From Diadophis punctatus similis (lineage: Eukaryota; Chordata; Lepidosauria; Squamata; Dipsadidae), in the NCBI GenBank assembly GCA_023053685.1, contig JALIGW010000040.1:186001-250000 (forward strand): 64,000 nucleotides of DNA. The letters run 5' to 3'. The notes beneath the pieces are model-generated. The model saw only the letters and a list, made by a program, of their open reading frames with translations, ran no database searches and was not told where the DNA came from. Positions 47,598-60,462 of the stretch are shown in pieces. The position numbers were made by a program, and so were the translations under genes. Numbering within the stretch: position 1 is the first letter of the stretch; every line of letters starts with the position of its first letter.

Positions 47598-48903
47598 TAT
47601 AGACTTCTGCAAAGCCTTTGATTCAGTAGTACATGACAAACTACTTTTAAAACTAAAATCTTATGGCATTTCTGGATCCCTGCATAAGTGGATAGCTGCG
47701 TTCCTATCAAACAGGCAACAAGTAGTCAAAATAGGGAATGTCCTATCAAACCTTGCACCTGTTAACAGCGGTGTCCCCCAAGGTAGCATTTTAGGACCCA
47801 CACTCTTCATACTTTACATAAATGACCTTTGTGATCATATTATAAGCAACTGCATCCTCTTTGCTGATGATGTAAAACTATTCAACACCACCGACAATGC
47901 TGCTACCCTACAAAAAGACATTGACTATGTGTTAGAATGGTCAAACAATTGGCAACTCCAAATCTCAACCAACAAATGCTCTGTCTTACACATTGTCAAA
48001 AAAAATCAGAACACAAAATACAAGCTGGGCGGATACGACCTCGTAGACGACCCACACTCTGTCAAGGACCTTGGAGTATTCATCTCAAATGACCTAAGTT
48101 CCAGAGCTCACTGTAACAGCATTGCAAAAATGGCATTAAGAGTTGTTAACCTAATCTTACGTAGCTTCTTCTCCGGTAATATTGAACTGCAAACTAGGAC
48201 ATACAAAACTTTTGCTAGACCAATTCTTGAATACAACTCAGTGTCTGGAATCTGCACTGCATATTAGACATTAATACAATCGAACGAGTCCAGAGATACA
48301 GTATTTCATGAGAAGAGTCCTCCAGTCGTCTGCTCACAACAGAATACCTTATGCCACCAGACTTGAAATTTTGGGCTTAGACAACTTGGAACTTTGCCGT
48401 CTTCGATCCGACCTAAACGTAGTACATAAAATTATCTGCTACAATGTCCTACCTGTCAATGAATACTTCAGCTTCAACCACAACAATACATGAGCACATA
48501 ATAGATACAAACTTATGGTAAACCGCACCAAACTTGATTGCAGAAAATACGACTTCATAACAGAGTTGTCGATGCCTGGAATGCACTATCTGACTCTATG
48601 GTTTCTTCCCCAAACCCCCAAAACTTTACCCTTAGACTGTCTACTGTCGACCTTACCCCATTCCTAAGAGGTCTTTAAGGAGCATGCATAAGCACACCAG
48701 CGTGCCTACTGTCCCTGTCCTAATGTTCCTTTTTTTCGTATCCATTTCATGTATTCATAGCTATGTTTATACTTATATCTGTTATCTAATACATGCTTGA
48801 CAAAATCAATCAATCAATCAATCAATCAATTAATTTTGTTGCTTGAGTCTCAGAGTGGCTAGATTTGTCTTTAGACCCTTTGCTCTTTCTTTTGTCTTTA
48901 GAC

Positions 48904-49232
48904 CAGTGGTTCCCAACCTGTGGTACGTGTACCACTAGTGGTACGCGAGGGCCTTCCAGGTGGTACGCGAACACTTTCGGGGTCATGAACGATTTTTAGT
49001 TAGTTATTTTTTACTTCACAAAAATGTTTACTGCCTAACACAAGATAATCTGGCAACGATTTGCAACTGTTGCCACACGCCACCCACCTGGTCCCAGCCA
49101 AAAAAGGAACGGTACAATTATGGAAATAAAGTGATATCTGATCGAATTTAGTTTCTCTGGAACCAGGTGGTACGCGGCGACTGTACGGGACCTCCAAGTG
49201 GTACTCGATCACAAAAAGGTTGGGAACCACTG
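48904..49232. mobile_element. hAT-Charlie-like MITE
   Basis: Ends CAGTGGTTCCCAACCTGTGG and AAAAGGTTGGGAACCACTG are inverted over about 16 bp; CTTTAGAC at 48896-48903 and 49233-49240 is an exact 8-bp duplication. 329 bp, no coding capacity. Confidence 0.93.
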
Positions 49233-49240
49233 CTTTAGAC

Positions 49241-49991
49241 CCTTTATGTTTTCCTCAATTAATTCAATCAGCTTATATTTGGTATAGATGTAATTTGGTA
49301 TATTTCTATAGGTATGAATACATACATGGCACATATTTTGCAGATCACAGCAATGTTAGAATTTTTTCCTCATAACTGTGTGTTTTTCCATGACTATATT
49401 ATTCATCTTGTAACTCAAATGCTCCTTATGATTTCAAACCAGGATCCCTTTAAAAAGTGGTTCTTTTTAATTTTTTAATTTCTTTCTTTCTTTCAAAGAA
49501 ATTGGTTTAATGCAGGGTTTATTAATAGCAGAATCTTTTCTTTAGCAGAATTTCTAATATTGTCCAATTTTGTGTAATTTATTAGACCTTGGATTCCATC
49601 ATTCTTTGAAGATTTAATTTTTTTTTGAAGATTTAGGAATGTTTAAAAATATTTAAAAAATTAAAACTTTATTTAATAATAACAATTTAACTTATTTTTC
49701 TTTATAAAAAATTAAAGATTATAAAAACCATAATTTTATCAAAATTAAAAATTACTTTAAAAATTAATTAAAATTAGTTTTGTTTAATGAATACTGGATT
49801 TACGGAGAGTTTTATCCTGTTGAGGTAATGCTGAAATATAATTAAAAGTTAGTCCTCAAGTCTTCTTGTAATGTTGAAGTGAAACAGTTTATAATCCTCA
49901 GCTCCCACTTACGGCTAGTGTTAAAATGATATTTTGATATTTTGTTGATATTTCTGTGGATTATTTTGATCAATAGCAAAGGATCTGTATT
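49241..49991. other. AT-rich DNA, nothing recognised
   Basis: No exon or named repeat. Confidence 0.3.
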
Positions 49992-50227
49992 AGCAATAAC
50001 AATAGCATTTACACTTATATACTGCTTCACAGTGCTTGGCAGCCCTCACTGAGCGGTTTACAGAGTCAGCATATTGCCCCTGACAATCTGGGTCATTTGA
50101 CCAACCTCGGAAGGATGGAAAGCTGAGTCAACCTTAAGCTGGTCAGGATCGAACTGCCAAATTGCTGGCAGCCGGCAGTCAGCAGAAGTAGCCTGCAGTA
50201 CTGCATTCTAACCACTGTGCCACCACT
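49992..50227 (-). repeat. tRNA-derived SINE, subfamily A
   Basis: Full-length, diverged copy; 'agcaataacaatagcattta' end at the left and 'taaccactgtgccacc' head at the right. Confidence 0.85.
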
Positions 50228-50317
50228 GTTTGTACCAAAAGAAATACTATATTATTAAGCTTATCCACACATTATTTTCTTTTGCCAGATGCCTTTGAAT
50301 GACAGCATTCATTCATT

Positions 50318-50960
50318 TCATTCATAGCCCAAAAGAAAACTGAATTTCATTTGAGTGGATAGGGTCCAATGCTCAAGTCTTTTAAGATCCTTTTGGATTG
50401 TGAGCCTATCTTTCAAAGTATTAGCAATTCCTTCCAGCTTGGTGTCGTCTGCAAATTTGATAAGTTCCCTTTCTTTCCCCTCATCTAAATCATTTATGAG
50501 CCGAGGTGGCACAGTGGTTAGAGAGCAGTACTGCAGGCTACTTTAGCTGACTGTGATCATTTGAGTTCAGCTGTTCAAATCTCACCAGCTCAGGGTTGAC
50601 TCAGCCTTCCATCCTTCCTAGGTAGGTAAAATGAGGACCCAGATTGTTGGGGGCAATGTAAAATATATACATTGCTTAATGGTGTAAACTGCTTAGAGAG
50701 TGCTTGCACTATGAGGTGGTATATATATATATATATCATAAATAAATAAATAAATTTATGAAGATGTTGAAATGCACTACATGCTTCCCTCCATGTCGAT
50801 GTAGTTCCATTGAGGACTATCCATTGAGTGAAGTTTGTTAGCCTGATGCGAATCCATCTGGTGGTGGTGCCATCTATCTCACATTGTTCTATCTTTTCAA
50901 GAAGTAGGCTGTGGTCTACTTTGTCAAATGCCTTGCTGAAGTACAAGTATATTAGGTAAA
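50318..50960 (-). mobile_element. CR1 LINE RT fragment split by a SINE
   Basis: - strand: 50946 downward reads YFSKAFDKVDHSLLLEKIEQ; after the SINE, 50512-50340 reads INDLDEGKERELIKFADDTK. Only the RT core is present. Confidence 0.85.
50500..50753 (+). repeat. tRNA-derived SINE, subfamily B
   Basis: Starts GCCGAGGTGGCACAGTGG and ends in AAATA repeats; ATTTATGA at 50492-50499 and 50754-50761 is an exact 8-bp duplication in the CR1. Confidence 0.88.
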
Positions 50961-51530
50961 TTCAATTTAGTCACTTTATCAAAAAAGGCAATAAGACTTT
51001 CCGGCACGATCGGTTTTTAACAAACCCAGGCTGGCTTCTAGAGATCATCTTGTTCATTTCTAAGTTCTCACAAATCCTCTGCTTGATTATCTTTTCCAGG
51101 ATTTCATTCAAAGAAGCATTGTATCAAAGCATTGTATCCCCCTTTTCTTTGCACTAACGAGATCTGTTGGGAATCCTATGTACAGATGTGACAACCAGTG
51201 GTTACCAGTTCTGATGAGGGGACATGGGATGTTCAGTCTGGAGAGAAGAATACAAAAGAGAGAGATTTTATCAGTGCTCAAAAGTGTAAAAAGGGATAAA
51301 AGATCAAGAACTCTTTTCCATTCCCACAGAAATAGAACCGGAAATAATGGGTACAAGTTGCAGTTACCTGGATTTCACTTAGTGCAGAATTTCCTGGCTG
51401 AGATTATAGATTCACTAGTTCTGGAGATATTTCAGAAGAATCTGAACAACGGTTCGTCCAGAATGGTTTAATTGGTTTTCCTGCATGTTTCAAAAAGTTC
51501 CATTTTTCATCTTTTGATCATCTTTCCAGC
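50961..51530. other. possible ancient CR1 C-terminal remnant at 51178-51471
   Basis: + strand words FSLERRIQKREIL, RNRTGNNGYKLQLPGFHL and LVLEIFQKNL resemble a very old CR1 RT C terminus. Support is weak. Confidence 0.35.
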
Positions 51531-51539
51531 TCCACATTT

Positions 51540-51665
51540 CTGTGGTCTTTGCTCTATTTGAACCTGCTAATTCATAATGCTGTCTCTGCACTTTGTCTAC
51601 ATCTGTCATCATCTTTCTCCCAAACAGTATCAAAGAAATCTATACTATTTTCTATGTGGCAATCC
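51540..51665 (-). mobile_element. BovB (RTE) LINE scrap
   Basis: - strand reads GRKMMTDVDKVQ, similar to GRKVMTDLNKSVE in the clearer BovB piece at 59937-60140. Confidence 0.4.
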
Positions 51666-51730
51666 TTCAGGTGGGTCAGTCATTTGCTTTGTGTCTATTG
51701 TTATCCAGGAAATCCTTTGAAGGTTAGGAC

Positions 51731-52259
51731 CAGAGGTGGGTTCCTACCGGTTCTAACCAGTTCTTTAGAACCGTTAGTAACTCGGTGATGACATCATGGA
51801 GCCAGTTCTGTCGATGTCTCTGTGGGCGCCGCCATCTTGGATTTTGCTTCTGTGCATGCACAGAAGCTAATTTTTGCTTCTGCACATTTTTTGATTGCTG
51901 CAGGTGCACGCACGTGCACAAATAGCACTTTATAGCAATAGCACTTTTCTTATATACCGCTTCATAGTGCTTTACAGCCCTCTCTAAGCGGTTTACAGAG
52001 TTCAGCATATTGCCCCCAACAATCTGGGTCCTCATTTTATCGACCTCGGAAGGATGGAAGGCTGAGTCAACCTTGAGCCGGTGAGATTTGAACAGCCGAA
52101 CTGCTGAACTAGCAGTCAGCCTGCAATGGCTGCATTTAACCACTGCACCACTTCAGCTCCTAAAGGGGGCGCACGCACACGTGCACGCGCAAAGAGGGCA
52201 CGCACACACGGTACAACCCTGAGCAAACCGGCAGCAAAAGGATCCAGAACCCACCCCTG
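51731..52259. mobile_element. hAT-type MITE carrying a SINE
   Basis: Ends CAGAGGTGGGTTCCTACC and GATCCAGAACCCACCCCTG; GTTAGGAC at 51723-51730 and 52260-52267 is an exact 8-bp duplication. Same family as 25801 and 34752; shares 'cttctgtgcatgcacagaag' hairpin and the 'gatgacatca' word. About 290 bp without the SINE. Confidence 0.92.
51931..52160 (-). repeat. tRNA-derived SINE, subfamily A
   Basis: Complete antisense copy nested in the MITE. Confidence 0.9.
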
Positions 52260-52267
52260 GTTAGGAC

Positions 52268-52689
52268 AGCTGTTCTGTTGAGGAATGGCTGTGCTTGGCA
52301 AATGCTCTGACCATTGGCTTCTCTCCACTGGGCCAGCTGTTAGTTAAAAGGTATTGTTTAAGGCTCTCTTTACAGAATAGTTTTTTTGCTCTGCCCTGCT
52401 CTGAATGAAATCATGCCTCTTCCCTTGGCTTGGAATGATGACATTGATCTCTTGACTTTGTCAGTCAAAAATAAATAAAGTAAAGTCAACTTGTCATTAC
52501 ATGTTAGACACTTTATTGTATCCCACTACAATGGAATTTAAATCCAATAAAATTGTAACAGCATTATTATTGGTTTCATTAAGCAACTAATTTTTTGTAA
52601 AAATGTATGTTAATATTTTTGCAGCCTCCCAAGTGGTGTGTTGAGGTCTACAGCACTGAAGAAAGGCTGCCTGAGGATAATTTTATCAA
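52268..52689. other. no feature recognised
   Basis: AT-rich spacer. Confidence 0.3.
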
Positions 52690-53113
52690 CACTTAGAAAT
52701 GTAAATTTCTCCACCCCCTCGGGCAGGGGGTGGAGCCACGGCGGACAGCGAGAGCTCATCCGTCCTCGAATTTGAATTCCCCGATTTTATGAGGCTTGGA
52801 GACCCCTATGAAGACATCTTTTACAATGGGGAGATATTCGAACTAATAGAGCGCTCAACGAATATTGTGGTGTTATCGATCTGCCCAATTTGATGACGGG
52901 GTGAGCTCTTTAGTCTCCAGCTGGAAGCGGGAAGGTAGTTGCCATCTTTGGAGGTGGCTACGGCGCCGTGAGAGTCAGACTAACTCATGAGCAGAGGAGC
53001 AGGGACAGCGGGGCGTTTGGGACAGCGCGCTTGGGACAGATATTGTTTGGACTGAGCCTGGCTGGAACTGAAGGTCTGTGGGATGAGGTGGACTCTGAGT
53101 AACATCTGCCGGT

Positions 53114-53668
53114 ATGTCGCCTGCCAAACAGCATGCGGTAAAGCTCTATTATCATCATTCCCATCGCCCTACACAGTTCTCTTTGCAGCCTGCTACTTAT
53201 TTTACCCGACCTGACATTCGAATGGGCTGTGTTGCTTTGAGCCCAGCCATGTCTTGTAGCACCATTATAGACTTGGATCCGAGGGTCGCCGTCGCTGCAA
53301 CCACCACCACCACCACCACGGTGAGCGCCATCGCCACGGCAAGCGGTATTGCTGCCGTGGTAGGCGCCACAGACGCCACTGCGAGGCCTACTGTTCTTGA
53401 TGCGGCCTCGCTTTTTAATGCGGCTTTGTTCACACTACTAACTATCAGCATTTCCATCAAGGGTATTATTACCGCAGTTGGCAGAAGGGGAGAAGACATG
53501 GAGACGAATGTTGGTTGGTTGTCTCCGTTTCAGATGGTGGAACCCTTGCAGAGAGAACAGCGGTTTTTCCTTGGGGAGGGGGCCTTTGATGCCTTAATGT
53601 TATTTTTGCAGGGGTATGCATCTCTGGCCTCTCGACTACTGCCGCCCCTGAGGTCTATTACTACTTGA
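53114..53668 (+). CDS. candidate CR1 ORF1 product (184 aa)
   Basis: Starts MSPAKQHAVKLYYHHSHRP; middle is Thr/Ala-rich (a run of seven Thr from ACC repeats); residues about 97-117 (AASLFNAALFTLLTISISIK) form a hydrophobic stretch followed by basic residues. It sits where ORF1 would be in a CR1-type LINE, about 620 bp before the endonuclease. No esterase, PHD or zinc-knuckle motif is seen. It may be non-functional. Confidence 0.35.
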   Translation: MSPAKQHAVKLYYHHSHRPTQFSLQPATYFTRPDIRMGCVALSPAMSCSTIIDLDPRVAVAATTTTTTTVSAIATASGIAAVVGATDATARPTVLDAASLFNAALFTLLTISISIKGIITAVGRRGEDMETNVGWLSPFQMVEPLQREQRFFLGEGAFDALMLFLQGYASLASRLLPPLRSITT

Positions 53669-54939
53669 TGGAGAGCTGTTACCTTGTTATTATTACAAGG
53701 CCGAGAGACGGCTGGTTGTGGAGGGCCTGATAAGAACAATAGGACACAGCCCCCCCTGAGAGTAACTATTGCGGGGGTGGACAGGCCGAAGATAATGGAC
53801 TAATGCTAGCGGGTTTTCGGAGACTACTTGGCACATTTTATCTGCTGGACCCTTTGTTAATCCCTCTGTTGCACTATATCTATTCTCTACCTCGTGGGGG
53901 GGTGTATTTGGGTGTATGTTGTGTGGATATGGAATGAAGAAGAGAATGTGAGTGGTTATTGTGATAAATCAGTGGAACGAGTGAGCCGGGGCGAGGGGGG
54001 GTGTCACCCCTGCTGAGTGCGTAAGCAGAAGCAGGTGGGGGCACTGTCCCGATCCCCTGGCTTGGCATGAGTGTGATGGATGGCCTGTCGGAAGGGATGG
54101 GGGCCGATGGGAAGGGATGGGATCTCTGGAGGGTTGGAGAGCAGGAGGATCACGGTCGTAACTGGGAGAGGTAGATACGGCAGGAACCGTGGGGTAGGCC
54201 GCTCCCAGGGAACTATGAATCACTGCCTCACAGCGATTACATGTTCCGGCCCCTCGAGTTCAGCCCGTATACCTGGTAACTTGAGTTGTCAGGACCCTGG
54301 GCTCAAGCTGCTGCTGTTGAATGCCAGGTCCATTGTTAACAAAGCTCCTCTCGTTCGGGATCTTATCTCGGAAGAGGGAGCTGACCTGGCATGTATAACG
54401 GAGACCTGGTTGGGACCAGAGGGGGGAGTTCCCCTCTCAGAGATGTGCCCAGATGGGTTTCAAGTTCTGCATCAGCCGCGACCCCAGGGAAGGGGTGGAG
54501 GAGTTGCAATTATTGTCTGAAAAAGTCTCCTTCCTCGCAGGAGCCCTGCCCCGGAGATTGTTGGGTGTGAGTCTCTCCTTTTGAAGTTGGACATTGGGGT
54601 TCAGGTGGGCCTATTGCTGACGTACCTGCCTCCCAGCTGCGTCACAATGGCCCTGCCTGCACTGCTCGAGGCGGTAGCCGGTCTGGCAATGGAGTTCCCC
54701 AGGTTAATGGTACTGGGGGATTTTAATTTGCTATCACTTGGTGAGCCCTCGGATGTAGTGCAGGAGTTCATGGCTTCCATGACAACCATGGACCTGACCA
54801 AGTAATTCAGGGTCCGACTCACAGGAGGGGTCACACACTTGACCTAGTGTTTCTCATGGGGCAGTGGAGAGATGATCTGAAATTAAGGAGTTTAGCCATC
54901 TCTCCCTTGTCGTGGTCAGATCATTTCCTGCTGAAGTTT

Positions 54940-55013
54940 ATTTTATTTATTTATTTATTTATTTTGGAATTCTTATATGCCGCCCAACTCCCTAAGGACT
55001 CAGGGCGGACTCA
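54940..55013 (-). repeat. CR1 3' tail inserted in the CR1 ORF2
   Basis: ATTT repeats then 'atatgccgcccaactcccta' and 'ggactcagggcgg'; it interrupts a frame that resumes at about 55016. Confidence 0.8.
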
Positions 55014-57265
55014 GTTACATTTTGGGGCGCCACTCCGCCATCGCAGGGAGGCGGAACCAATTAAGTGGTTCCGCCCCAGGTGCCTAATGGACCCCGAAGG
55101 GTTCCAGAGGGAGCTTGGGGAGATACCTGAATCCCTTGTACACAACCCGTCCAAAGCCCTAGTAGCTGCCTGGAATAAGGCGGCATCTGGGGCATTGGAT
55201 CGGATTGCGCTTGTTCGACTTCTTCGTGGCAATGGATCCCGGAAAGCTCCTTGGTTTACTGAAGAGCTACGTGAGATGAAACACCACAAGAGACATCTAG
55301 AGCTACGCTGCAGGGTCAGTAACTCCGAATCTGACTGAACACTTCTAAGATCCTTTATTAGGACTTACTTAGTGGCGATAAGGGTGGCAAAATGTTCACA
55401 TTTTTCTACACTTATTGCATCTGCTGATTCTCACCCAGCTGCCCTTTTTAGGGTGACTTGTTCCCTCCTTAACGTGGAGGGAACGGAGGAGCCCTTACGG
55501 GGCAGAGCTGAGGAATTTGTACAGTTTCTAGCGGATAAAGTCACTCAGATCCGGACGGACCTGTACTCCGATTAGGCAATTTGAAGCCGAGATGACAGGG
55601 GCAAGTCTTAGTCCTATTTTGTGGGACGAGTTTGAACCCACGACTCCTGAGGAAGTGGACAAGGCTGTAGGAGCGATGAGCACCTCCACTTGTTTGTTGG
55701 ACCCGTGCCCCTCCTGGCTACTGTCTTCCAGTAGGGTGGTGACATGAGGTTGGAGCCAGGTGATAGTCAACGCCTCCTTGAGGGAGGGGTCCATTCTGCA
55801 ACCGTTAAAGGTGGCGGTTGTGAGGCCCCTCCTCAAGAAGCCTTCTCTGGACCCAACAGATTTAAAAAACTTTTGTCCAGTCTCCAACCTTCCCTTTGTG
55901 GGTAAGGTTGTTGAGAAAGTGGTGGCGCTCCAGCTCCTATGGCTGTTGGATGAAACAGATTATCTAGACCCTTTTCAATTGGGTTTCAGACCTGGCTACA
56001 GCACGGAAACTGCCGTGGTCACTCTGATGGATGATCTCTGGCGAGCCCAAGATGGGGGTTATTCCTCTATCTTGGTGCTTCTTGACCTCTCAGCTGCTTT
56101 CGATATTATTGACCATGGTATCTTTCTGCGCCGACTAAGAGTTGGAAGTGGTAGGCACTGTATTACAGTGGTTCTCCTCCTATCTCTCTGATCGGTCGCA
56201 GTCGGTGTTGGCTCGAGGACAGAGGTCGACCCCTAGGCCCCTCGTTTGCAGGGTGCCTCAGGGCTCGGTCCTCTCTCCCCTCCTATTTAACATCTACATG
56301 AAACCACTGGGTGAGATCATCCGAAGGCACGGGGTGAGGTTTCAGCAATATGCTGATGATACCCAGCTTTACATCTTCACCCCGTGTCAATTCAGTGAGG
56401 TGGTGGATATGATGTGCCGGTGTCTGGATGATGTGAGAGTCTGGATGGTAGTTAACAGGCTCAAACCTAACCCGGACAAGACTGAGTGGATGTGGATACT
56501 GCCTCCTAAGGACTTTGTCGACAGCCCCTCCTTGGTTCTGGGGGGAGAGAAATTAACCCCCTTGGAACGGGTTCGCAATTTGGGTATCCTCCTAGACTCA
56601 CATTGGATCAACATCTGAAAGTTGTGGCTAGGGGGACCTTTGCACAGGTTCGTCTTGTGCACCAATTGCGACCCTACTTGGATCGGGAGGCACTTCTCAC
56701 GGTCACCCATGCCCTTGTCACCTCACGGCTTGATTATTGTAATGCGCTCTACATGGGGCTACCCTTGAAGAGTGTTCGGAGGCTTCAGCTGGTCCAAAAT
56801 GCAGCTGCGCGTGCTGTTGTGGGTGTACCCAGATACACCCACACTACTCCCATCCTGCGCAAGCTGCATTGGTTTCCCATTGGCCTCCGGACACAATTCA
56901 AGGTGTTGGTGATTACCTTTAAAGCCCTATATGGTTCAGGGCCAGAGTATCTTTGGGACCGTCCACTGCCTCATACCTCTTTGTGACCGGTTAGATCCCA
57001 CAGGGTTGATCTGCTTCGGGTTCCGTCAGCTAAACAGTGTCAGCTGGCGTGCCCACGGGCGAGGGCCTTCTCTAAGGCTGCCCCGGCTCTTTGGAATCAG
57101 CTACCCCCCAAGATCCGTACTGTCCCCACCTTATTGGCCTTCAGGAAAGCTGTGAAAACCTGGCTTTTTCGGCAGGCCTGGGGCCAATGACCGTGCGGAA
57201 GATCTAGCAACGCTGGCCCATAGAATGATTGGATGAGTGAATGTTTTCTTAAAAATTGTTATAAT

Positions 57266-59087
57266 GCTTTTTATATTAAAGGTTGTTGAGAATGTGGTTA
57301 TCTGGGAAGAGTTTAACTCAGTGACCCCTGATGATGTGGACAAGATTCTGGGGAGGCTCAGTGCGGCCACATGTTTATTGGATCCATGTCCCTCCTGGTT
57401 AGTGCTGGCTCCCTGGGAGGTTACACGAGGCTGGCTCCAGGGAATTATTAACGCTTCTTTGGGGGAGGGTTACTTCCCCACAGCCTTGAAAGAAGTGGTG
57501 GTGAGGCCTCTCCTCAAGAAGCCCACCCTGGACCCAGCAATTCTAGCTAATTATCACCCGTCTCCAACCTTCGCTTTGTGGCGAAGGTTGTTGAGAGTGT
57601 GGTCGCACGACAGTTTCCCCAGTACTTGGAGGAATCATCATAACTAGATCCTTTCCAGTCGGGTTTCAGGGCCGGGCACAGCATGGAAACGGCATTGGTC
57701 ACATTGGTTGATGATCTCTGGAGGGCTCGGGACAGGGGTTGTTCCTCTGTCCTGGTCCTATTAGACCTCTCAGCGGCTTTTGATACCATCGACCATGGTA
57801 TCATGCTGCACCGGCTGGAAGAGTTAGGGATAGGGGGCACCGTCTTTCATTGGTTCTCCTCCTTTCTCTCCAACCGGTTGCAGTTTGTGCTGGCAAGGGG
57901 GCAGAGGTCGTCCTCGAGGCCTCTCACATATGGAGTGCCCCAGGGGTCGATTCTCTCGCCCCTTCTGTTCAACATCTATGTGAAGCCGCTGGGTGAGATC
58001 ATCTGTGGCTTTGGGGTGAAGTACCATCAGTACGCTGATGATACACAGCTGTACATTTCCACCCCAGGCCACCCCAATGATGCCCTTGAAGTGATGTCCC
58101 GGTGCCTGGAAGCCGTGCGGATCTGGATGGGGAGAAACCGACTCAGGCTCAACCCTTCTAAGACGGAGTGGCTGTGGTTCCCAGCGTCTCGATATAGTCA
58201 GATGATTCCATCTCTGACTATCGGGGGCGAGTCTCTAGCCCCCGCCGAAAGGGCTCGCAACCTGGGTGTACTCCTGGATTCACAGCTGTCCTTAGAGGAC
58301 CATCTGACAGCTGTGACCAGGGCGGCCTTTTATCAGGTCCGCCTGATACGCCAGTTGCGGCCCTTTCTGGATCGGGATTCCCTGTGCACAGTCACTCATG
58401 CACTCGTCATGTCGCGTCTGGACTACTGTAATGCTCTCTACATGGGGCTCCCCATGAAGAGCACCCGGAAGCTCCAGCTGGTCCAGAATGCAGCCGCGCG
58501 GGTGGTTTCGGGGGCTAATTGGCGCTCCCATATAACACCCCTCCTACGCGAGCTGCACTGGCTTCCGGTGGTCTACCGGGTGCGCTTCAAGGTGCTAGTT
58601 ACTACCTTTAAAGCGCTCCATGGCATTGGACCTAGGTATCTCTGAGACCGCCTGCTGCCACAAACTGCCTCCCATCGACCAATGTGCTCCCACAGAGACG
58701 GCCTCCTCGGGGTACCATCAGCTAAGCAGTGTAGGCTGGTGACACCCAGGGGGAGGGCCTTCTCTGTGGGAGCACCCACCCTCTGGAACCAGCTCCCTCC
58801 AGATTTAAGAACCATTCATGACCTGGCCACCTTCCGCCTTGCCCTCAAGACGTACTATTTTTATCAAGCCGGGCTGGCGTGAAAAAGTTTTTGGGGTTTT
58901 TAAGATTTTACCAAATTTTACCAAATTTTAATTATATTGTCTTAAATCAGGGCCACATCTAATATTTTCTTTTAAATGTATATATATTTTAATGTTTATA
59001 TTGTATTTTTACTTGGCTGTTCACCACCTTGAGTCCCCGGAGAAGAGCGGTATATAAATTTAACTATAAATAAATAAATAAATAAAT
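57266..59087 (+). mobile_element. 5'-truncated CR1-type LINE nested in CR1
   Basis: A related but distinct subfamily. The 320-codon frame 57683-58645 carries [33 protein letters not shown] and [12 protein letters not shown]; one stop at 58643-58645 precedes the C terminus (58682-58882). 3'UTR ends 'gagtccccggagaagagcgg' with AAATA repeats. This is the best-preserved RT frame in the window. Confidence 0.9.
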
Positions 59088-59212
59088 ATTGTTTTTAATG
59101 TTATTTTTTATGGATGATATTTGTATTGTTGTAAGCCGCTCAGAGTCCCTCTGGAGTTGAACAGCATATAAATACAAATAATAAATAAATAAATAAATAA
59201 ATAAATAAATAC
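59088..59212 (+). repeat. 3' tail of the host CR1 (52690-57265)
   Basis: 'ttgtaagccgctcagagtcc' and AAATA repeats; follows directly after the nested CR1. Confidence 0.7.
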
Positions 59213-59359
59213 ATGAACTTTGTATAATTTATTTTTTCAATGTAATTATGGCCTTATTGACTTTGGAAGGGATATTTCATTAAGAAACCATAACCAATGA
59301 GGTATTCCTAAATGTGTTTAGGAATTAATTGTGTTGAAAAGGAAGTTTATAACCCATGA

Positions 59360-59885
59360 CTGACATTTTCTTGAACCGCTTGCTTCTTGGAACATTCTAG
59401 TTTTGGATTCCTGGAGCAGTGGGCATTGATCATTCTCTTCTCCTCCTGGTGGGCTTAAATCCAGAAAGCCCTCTCTGGCTCAACAGCTGTCTAACAACAA
59501 CTTTGACATCAACACACAGTGGAAAGCCAAATGGCTGCTGAACGCCCAGATACAGGCAGTTACATAGATGACCCTACACAGAAGGTGCCAGGTTTTGACC
59601 TTCCTTGCCAGCATTGGTCTCTGATCTGAACAGGATCCCTACCCAACATGGTGTCTGCCAAGACTCATTGTTTAAGTGGGGTCTTGTCTATCCCTCAGTG
59701 TGACTGTGGTGCTCCTCGACAAAATATCCATCACATTGTCTCCGAATGTCCATCAAGAGCTTACACTGGCCCAATGTCTGATTTTTTTCAATCTAGACCA
59801 GCCTGTCCTTGGGTGGACTGGACATTAACATTTGAACCACTATAAGTCCATGTATTTGTCATACGCTAAATAAATAAATAAATTC
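59360..59885 (+). mobile_element. LINE C-terminal fragment with zinc-type motif
   Basis: Frame 59648-59845 reads CDCGAPRQNIHHIVSECP, a C-x-C...H...C motif found at the C terminus of several LINE polyproteins. Ends in AAATA repeats (59865-59883). Confidence 0.5.
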
Positions 59886-59936
59886 TCCCCTCCGTCTTTC
59901 TTGGGGTCCAGATGTCAGAGTTTACAAGAGGGAAAG

Positions 59937-60150
59937 TCACCGCTTTGCAAAATGTATATGGTTGCCAAAAGGCTGTCTCTCTACACTTTTGTTTAAATCT
60001 GTCATCACCTTTCTCCCAAGCAAGATATTTCTCTTTATTTCATGCCTATAGTCATCATCCTTGTGAAGGTTTGTGCCTAGGAAGGGGAAACCTCTTACTG
60101 CTTCAACTTCTCTGCCTATTTGCACCCACTGCCTGATCATATCATCTCAT
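59937..60150 (-). mobile_element. BovB (RTE) LINE RT fragment
   Basis: - strand frame: FPFLGTNLHKDDDYRHEIKR and NILLGRKVMTDLNKS, the RTE/BovB region downstream of the RT core. Confidence 0.7.
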
Positions 60151-60226
60151 CTTTTTCAACAAGGAGCATCAGAATAGCTTTTTCTGTTTTAGAACAATTC
60201 TTCAACCTTCAATAAGACATTCTTTA

Positions 60227-60462
60227 ATAGCAATAGCACTTAGACTTATATACCGCTTCATAATGCTTTACAACCCTCTCTAAGTGGTTTACAGAGTCAG
60301 CATATTGCCCCCAACAATCTGGGTGCTCATTTTACCCACCTCGGAAGGATGGAAGGCTGAGTCAACCTTGAGCCGGTGAGATTTGAACTGCCGAACTGCA
60401 GGTAGCAATCAGCTGAAGTAGCTTGCAGTGCTGCACTCTAACCACTGCGCCACCTCGGCTCT
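60227..60462 (-). repeat. tRNA-derived SINE, subfamily A
   Basis: Complete antisense copy ending in CCACCTCGGCTC. Confidence 0.92.

Larger units (their letters stand above)
52690..57265 (+). mobile_element. near full-length CR1-type LINE
   Basis: 5'UTR with GC-rich start (52710-53100), ORF1 candidate (53114-53668), endonuclease (54300-54900: [25 protein letters not shown]-type and LVLGDFNL motifs), RT (55760-56620: [13 protein letters not shown] and [12 protein letters not shown]) and C terminus (56603-57170). Stops at about 54520, 55336, 55573 and frameshifts inactivate it. A CR1 tail (54940-55013) and a whole CR1 (57266-59087) are inserted; its own 3' end resumes at 59088-59212. Confidence 0.85.
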
